NCBI GenBank assembly: GCA_006937955.1
Contig: SSNP01000025.1
Span: 2,278,561 to 2,342,560, forward strand
Source of the DNA: Pachypanchax playfairii
Taxonomy: Eukaryota; Chordata; Actinopteri; Cyprinodontiformes; Aplocheilidae
Direction: 5' to 3'
Length of the DNA: 64,000 nucleotides
The translations under genes were made by a program, and so were the position numbers. This document shows, in pieces, positions 60,301 through 64,000 of this stretch (position 1 is its first letter; each line of letters begins with the position of its first letter). Under the pieces are notes generated by a model. The model did not search any database and had not been told where the DNA came from. It saw nothing but the letters and a program-made list of their open reading frames with translations.

Positions 60301-61716
60301 AACCTGAAGAACTATTGATCAAGACCACTTTGAAGTATTTAAAGAAACTTTGAGCTTAAAGAACCACAACCAGCTCTGCAGCGTTGTTAACACAGTTCTG
60401 TGTTTCAGTAATGATTCCAGCCTGAATGAGTCTCTGCAGGCGTCTCTACATCTGCACATTTGTCACAGCAGATTTTTCACTGCAGTTGTTTTTATTCCTC
60501 GGTCCGTTAACAGTGAATGACTTCGGAGGCTGTGAGGTGATGCAAGGGATGACAGAGATATTGCTGACAACAGCTTGAGCTCACTGCATGACTCAGTCTT
60601 TCCTCTTCGTCCCTGTTTTCACAGAAGAAGAATGTGTGATCATCGAGTCTGAGATCAGAGCAGTGGCACCTGCAGCCGAGGAGCATCAGCCTCCCTCACA
60701 GAGTCCCAAAGAGGTGGCCGACTCTCTCCTCCACCTGGGTCAAGTCTCCAACAGCAATGCTGCGAGCACGGCCATTCAGCAGGCTGTTGCTATGGAGACC
60801 GAAGATGTCAGCATGGCAGCTGAACGGGGTGAAGAAGCAAAGGACGAGCAGGAGGGGGCCATGATTGAGGCCGAAGAGGAGGAGGCACAAAGAGTTCAAG
60901 TGTTGGAGGAGTCATCTGTTCTCCAGAAGGAGGCAGAGGAGGTGGAGGATGAGCAAGAGGAGCATGTTGACATGAGTAACCATACGAGCCACAGGATCCA
61001 CCTCGAGCAGATCAAAGGTGAAGAAGAGGAAGAGATGGTTGTATCTGTGCAGCAGACACAGGAATCTCCAGCAGAAGATGAAGAAGATGATGAGAAAGAG
61101 GAAGAGGAGCACAGGAGCAGTTACCTCTCCATTTCTGATGTGCCAACTGCCGTCCGAACCATCACCAGCACAGCAGCAGCTCAGGGAACACACATCAAGA
61201 CTGAAGACCACAGTCGTCTGGAGGACTTCAACAGAATCAGTCCACTAGACAAATACGACTCACACAAACTGAGCTCACTTCAGAACTACAAGACCAGTCC
61301 TCCATTAAGCTACAGCTCCCACAGGGCCAGTCCACTGGAGGACTACTTCCCCATCCCCAGAGGGGACAACTACAAAATCCACAAGGCATCATCCTCTGCC
61401 TCTCCTGATGTTATCGAAGTGGGATCAGATAAATCGGAGGAGAAAGACTTCGATGACTTGGATGGAGACGACGAGCACGATGATGAAGACAGCCTGTCCC
61501 AGCGTTCAGCCGTGACCGATGAGTCAGAGATGTTTGACATGACGCGAGGGAACCTGGGGCTCCTGGAGCAAGCCATCGCCCTGAAGGCTGAGCAGGTCAA
61601 GTCAGCCGGACCCAGAGAACTCATTCTTGCTCCAGATATGCACCAGCAGAGATACTTTACCATCGAAGACAGACCCAAACACCTGGACATCATCCGCAAG
61701 ACCTACTTCAGCAAAG
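48405..61716 (+). CDS. myt1: MYT1 zinc-finger transcription factor, N-terminal half, spliced and cut off by the window end
   Basis: Nuclear DNA-binding protein of the MYT1/MYT1L/ST18 family, which in other vertebrates controls neuronal and neuroendocrine differentiation through CCHHC zinc fingers. CDS segments are 48405-48407, 54542-54628, 55007-55061, 56495-56525, 57603-57665, 59548-59918 and 60625-61716. Phases match at every junction and yield 567 residues. In order: Pro/Ala-rich leader 1-30; basic family N-terminus 31-58 (MSVEGDDKRTRTRSKGIR, then VPIELVGQEL); first CCHHC finger with ligands C60, C65, H70, H78, C84; basic ARKRR; KRKSHPLKLALDEG at 109-122; Glu-13 at 184-196; SLLHLGQ motif near 237; acidic and Ser-rich stretches; ESEMFDMTRGNLGLLEQAIA from 503. 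KRKSHPLKLALDEG and RGNLGLLEQAIALKAEQV favour MYT1 over MYT1L or ST18, from recalled family sequences. The CDS ends on split codon G| after YFSK, where vertebrate MYT1 continues into finger 2. Teleost a/b copy not resolved. Confidence 0.9.
51218..51225 (+). promoter_or_regulatory. Perfect POU octamer in myt1 intron 2
   Basis: ATGCAAAT followed by TTAATGAGC, an octamer abutting a homeodomain-type site, in a stretch (51170-51250) with little simple repeat. Confidence 0.3.
51970..51982 (+). promoter_or_regulatory. CTCF-like core in myt1 intron 2
   Basis: CCACTAGAGGGCG matches the CTCF core. A weaker partner, TCTGTAGGGGGCG, lies at 49521-49533 in the same direction. Such cores also occur inside fish transposons, so confidence is low. 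Confidence 0.35.
54329..54444. repeat. (GT)17 ... (AC)14 inverted dinucleotide pair upstream of myt1 exon 2
   Basis: (GT)17 at 54329-54362 and (AC)14 at 54417-54444, separated by 54 bp, end about 97 nt before exon 2. In the pre-mRNA this is a GU tract followed by a CA tract, ligands of CELF/TDP-43 and hnRNP L families respectively. Confidence 0.9.
54542..54628 (+). CDS. myt1: myt1 exon 2: in-frame 87-nt Pro/Ala-rich N-terminal cassette
   Basis: Acceptor TCTGCTTGCAG|GGGCC and donor ACAGGG|GTGAGT bound exactly 29 codons. They encode residues 2-30, starting GPRPPAPAPPVVSAQ and ending LKITG. Both boundaries are phase 0 and the next exon starts with its own ATG, so including or skipping this exon leaves the remaining frame intact. 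The best-known MYT1-family proteins start at the next exon, so this may be an optional N-terminus. A (GT)17/(AC)14 pair lies about 96 nt upstream of the acceptor. Confidence 0.6.
55007..55061 (+). CDS. myt1: myt1 exon 3: conserved basic N-terminus
   Basis: Acceptor CTTTCATCCCAG|ATG and donor CAGAG|GTGAGT. Encodes residues 31-48 (MSVEGDDKRTRTRSKGIR) plus the first base of codon 49. It aligns with the start of MYT1, MYT1L and ST18, all of which share an acidic residue run followed by K/R..RTRSK. M31 is the likely start of a short isoform. The basic run is a plausible nuclear localisation signal. Confidence 0.92.
55719..55741. repeat. (CA)n tract between myt1 exons 3 and 4
   Basis: About 11 units of CA, about 750 nt upstream of the microexon. 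Confidence 0.85.
55830..56170. promoter_or_regulatory. Conserved-looking block in the intron before the microexon
   Basis: Unique, moderately AT-rich sequence (for example GGCAATTACTATAAGTTGTC and TCTCAATTATGAGAAC, which contains a near-palindrome), between simple repeats. Could be an intronic enhancer or a splicing element. No coding evidence. Confidence 0.25.
56495..56525 (+). CDS. myt1: myt1 exon 4: 31-nt microexon
   Basis: Acceptor CTCTCATTCAG|TTCC sits behind an unusually C-rich tract (56467-56486); the donor is CTGAG|GTAAGG. It enters in phase 1 and leaves in phase 2, encoding VPIELVGQEL plus the split Ser59. The same place in MYT1L reads VPVEPAIQEL, which supports the exon. Its length is not a multiple of three, so skipping it shifts the frame. 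Confidence 0.88.
57521..57541. repeat. (TGC)7 trinucleotide tract 61 nt before myt1 exon 5
   Basis: Seven perfect TGC units, followed at once by ACAGGG, a possible decoy 3' splice site. Confidence 0.95.
57603..57665 (+). CDS. myt1: myt1 exon 5: first CCHHC zinc finger, ligands 1-4
   Basis: Acceptor CATTCCATCCAG|CTG and donor AGAAG|GTAGGG. In the frame fixed by exon 4 it encodes CPTPGCNGSGHISGRYSRHR, a textbook MYT1-type finger (C-x4-C-x4-H-x7-H). The fifth ligand, Cys84, is in the next exon. The other frame, which gives VPPLDAMAPAISVGDTHDTE, is the more obvious open reading but is the wrong phase. Confidence 0.95.
59548..59918 (+). CDS. myt1: myt1 exon 6: end of finger 1, basic motif and acidic region
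   Basis: Acceptor TTCGTTTTTCAAG|CAT and donor GATGAAG|GTAAAG. Completes finger 1 (SILGC, ligand Cys84) and continues ARKRRLEEAEAE. KRKSHPLKLALDEG at 109-122 is almost identical to vertebrate MYT1 as I recall it. It then becomes strongly acidic and ends in 13 consecutive Glu codons (59858-59896), 12 of them GAG. It enters in phase 2 and leaves in phase 1. Confidence 0.95.
60625..61716 (+). CDS. myt1: myt1 exon 7: large acidic exon up to the second zinc-finger exon
   Basis: Acceptor CCCTGTTTTCACAG|AAG and donor CAGCAAAG|GTAGGA bound 1092 nt (codons 204-567). VADSLLHLGQVS at 234-245 matches the SLLNLG.I motif of MYT1/MYT1L. Two SUMO-type motifs, IKGE (333-336) and IKTE (394-397), lie in the acidic stretch. 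Three SP(P)L..Y units lie at 409, 428 and 439. PDVIEVGSDKSEEKDFDDLD leads into ESEMFDMTRGNLGLLEQAIA (503-522), predicted helical. The exon ends YFTIEDRPKHLDIIRKTYFSK, where the next exon should encode finger 2. That finger is not found between 61717 and 64000. Confidence 0.96.
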
Positions 61717-62689
61717 GTAGGACAGTCCTCGTCGTCTTGATGTTATTTATACAGGATTTTTATTGTTTTATAGCTTTTGTTTCAGTCTGAGTTTGAAACA
61801 AACGTGTTTTTGTTGCTTGTATAAATTCATCCAGGTAAAGTTGGACTTTTTACTTTTATTTTATTTCAGGATTTTTTTCAGAACTGTCCAGAATTAAACT
61901 GATATTTTCTCTCTAAGACTAAAATCCTCCTTCACAACACAAACATTTCCATTTTTAACAGACATTAATATAATTTCTGTTACTAGAAATAAATTTCTGC
62001 CTTCTTACAAAAGTAAACAGAACTTTTTCAGACTCTCTTGCTGCTTCAGTAGTTTTGTGTCTAACCAGTAAACAGCTTTTGTGTAATCTCACTAAAAACT
62101 GATTAAATTGGGTTTAACAAAAAGCTGTTTTACTCTCAAATACTTGTTTATCCACACACTTTTAAAGCACTTAAAATTTCTATTTTGACAAAAAGAAACA
62201 TGTTTTTTTCGTCCTCTGGTGAATAAAAATTTTCTCCTTGAGGAAAAAAATGTGGATTCATAAATAGATTTAGAAATGTTATTTTATCACTTTCCTTTTA
62301 GTGCTTCTTCAGTTCCCTCTGTGCTTTTATAAGCAGAGTGTCATTGTTTTTCATCTAAAAACCTGCGAGTAAGTAATTTTATACAATAAGGACGTTCGTG
62401 GTAAAAGTGAGTGAACAGACAGTCCTGAGGTAAATAAGTGAGAGTCGTCACACGGTGAACAGATAAACATCTGCGATGAGTCAGAGTTCTGTTAAGTTCC
62501 TCTTCATGGTGATGGACATGAAGTGTCTCCAGCTGAACAGACGACCACGAAGCGTTGAGAGGAAGTGCTCGAAGGGGGCGAGGAGGGGCGGCGTGGCGTG
62601 TTGAGAGAGGGAGGAGTGGAGTTGTTCCACAGTCGGTGTATGTGGAGTGTTTGTTTATGTTTGGGGTCTTGTTTTGGCACTCTGCCCAC

Positions 62690-62870
62690 TTGTCATGCTG
62701 ACGGTGAAGCAGCAGTGTGATTACATGGCTCCTCGTGCTGCCCTCTCCTTGGCCTCAGCTCCCTCCTGTGGTGGCGTTCCTGCTCTGTTCAGCGTTAATT
62801 AGGAGATACATGTCTCGTTAACATTCAATTTGAAGGCCAATAGAGCATCTCATCATCCTCTTGCTCCCTT
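62690..62870. promoter_or_regulatory. Conserved-looking block in myt1 intron 7
   Basis: Includes GCGTTAATTAGGAGATAC and CGTTAACATTCAATTTG, with a TTAATTAG homeodomain core. Unique sequence between AT-rich flanks. Confidence 0.25.
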
Positions 62871-63199
62871 CTTTTTTTTTTGGTACAAATACTGACTGGA
62901 TTATCAACAAAACCAGGAGAAGAATCAAAACATCTGCTTTTATATATGTTATTTATTTAAAAAAATTCTAACTGAAAAATCTTCTCAAACAGAAATTTAC
63001 ACCAGTTAATACAGTATGTGTGGATTTTTGTTTCCTGTTTTTATTTATATGGTTTTTTTTGTTTCTTAATTTTATATTTGTTAGTTATTTTTCTTTAAAA
63101 CTTGATTTGCAATGTTCAGCATAGAACACTGTTTTTGTACTGTTCTCCAAAAGGACTAAAAATAGTTTCTGGTATAAAAGAGATAAAGTCAGTCAGTCA

Positions 63200-63311
63200 T
63201 CACCTGTACCTGCTCCTTCCTGCTCAGGTTCACAGGGAGCTGGTGTCTAACTCCAGCTGTCATTGGGAGAGAGGCGGGGTCACATCTGGACACACCGATC
63301 CATCACAGAGG
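63200..63311 (-). repeat. Fragment of the same interspersed repeat in myt1 intron 7
   Basis: Retains CTGCTCAGG, AGCTGTCATTGGGAGAGAGG, the GGGGTCACATCTGGACA variant and CCATCACAGAGG. Confidence 0.55.
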
Positions 63312-64000
63312 AAAAAGATAAAGATTCATTAGTTTAAAAGATTTGGGATTGTACTGGGGAGAACTGTAACAATAGTCAGTAAAACAGCAGATTCCATGTT
63401 GTGTGGATTAGTTCAGATCAGTCAGTGTCTTACCTGCAGCAGACGACTTTCAGAGTGATCGCAGTAGAATCGGTAGAGAATCATCATGGAGGAGTCGAGC
63501 CAATCGGATCAACTCAAACCAAAAACTTTACTGGCAGATTGAGTGAAAGCTTTATTAGTAAAGCACAATGTCACTTTTACAAAACTGTTATTTTCTGTTC
63601 AAGAAACTAAATGTTTGTGTTGCTATGCTAACTGTGCTAACTCCGTCGTGTTACTGAGCTCTTACCAGTTAACCTCATTATTTGTCAAATATTCCTCCAG
63701 TTGTTTTGGTATTTTGCTTTTTACTTTTTGTTGCCTCCGTTCAGATTTTTTGAGACATCAAATTCAAAATGAATCATTATTTTTTTTAAATCTCAGCTTC
63801 AGTCGTTTATGTTCTAATTGGAATAAAATATTCGTTTGAGATTTGCAAATTATTCCTTTCTATTTTCTTTACCTTTTACTTAGAGTCCCAGCTTTTTTGG
63901 AATTGGGGTTTTATCAAGAGGGTCCATACAATGAAAGAATGAGATTTAGACTAAAACAACTTGTGTGTTTACACAGATGAATAAGACATGAAGGGATACA

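Larger units (their letters stand above)
61717..64000 (+). other. myt1: myt1 intron 7, incomplete
   Basis: AT-rich intron running off the window. It holds a candidate regulatory block (about 62690-62870) and a decayed interspersed repeat (63200-63311). I looked for the expected finger 2 coding pattern (Cys-Pro-x-Pro-Gly-Cys) and did not find it, so exon 8 lies downstream. Confidence 0.6.

Noticed and set aside
61717..64000. Search for the second MYT1 zinc-finger exon
   Set aside because: No Cys-Pro-x-Pro-Gly-Cys coding segment with splice sites found, so the exon must lie past the window end.

Overview
The window is vertebrate nuclear DNA, most likely from a teleost fish. It is AT-rich and intron-rich. 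It carries many (TG)n/(CA)n tracts and decayed fish-type mobile elements: Rex1/L2-like reverse transcriptase fragments, an RTE-like tail, a Tc1-like scrap and nonautonomous DNA elements. Coding exons are sparse and short and are bounded by GT..AG splice sites. There are no bacterial-style operons, CRISPR arrays or phage genes. The species cannot be named from sequence alone.

One protein-coding gene is supported: the 5' half of myt1 (myelin transcription factor 1, a neural CCHHC zinc-finger transcription factor) on the + strand. I joined its exons by splice sites and reading phase: 48301-48407 (start codon in its last three bases), 54542-54628, 55007-55061, 56495-56525 (a 31-nt microexon), 57603-57665 (first zinc finger), 59548-59918 and 60625-61716. 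All six junctions keep one reading frame and give 567 complete residues, ending just before the second zinc-finger exon. That exon and the rest of the gene lie beyond base 64000. A non-coding leader exon ending at 44082, and possibly a second promoter near 40.7-40.9 kb, lie upstream.

Bases 1 to about 40600 contain no gene I can support. They hold AT-rich intergenic DNA, repeat fragments, microsatellites, one 10-N assembly gap inside a poly-G run (22699-22708), and several short stretches resembling cis-regulatory modules. The clearest motif clusters are a DR1 pair (10748-10793), an expanded-spacing REST half-site pair with three CAGCTG E-boxes (36217-36269), a SOX-POU composite (42721-42735) and an RFX X-box in intron 1 (46042-46055). 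They are motif reads, not proven sites. They would suit a gene controlled by REST, SOX/POU, proneural and RFX factors.

I do not see an undescribed multi-gene system. The observations most worth checking are: the start codon lying flush against a splice donor, with an in-frame 87-nt N-terminal cassette exon; the (GT)n/(AC)n inverted pair just upstream of that exon; the frame-setting 31-nt microexon, whose loss gives an early stop; the alternative first exons; and the neural motif clusters.
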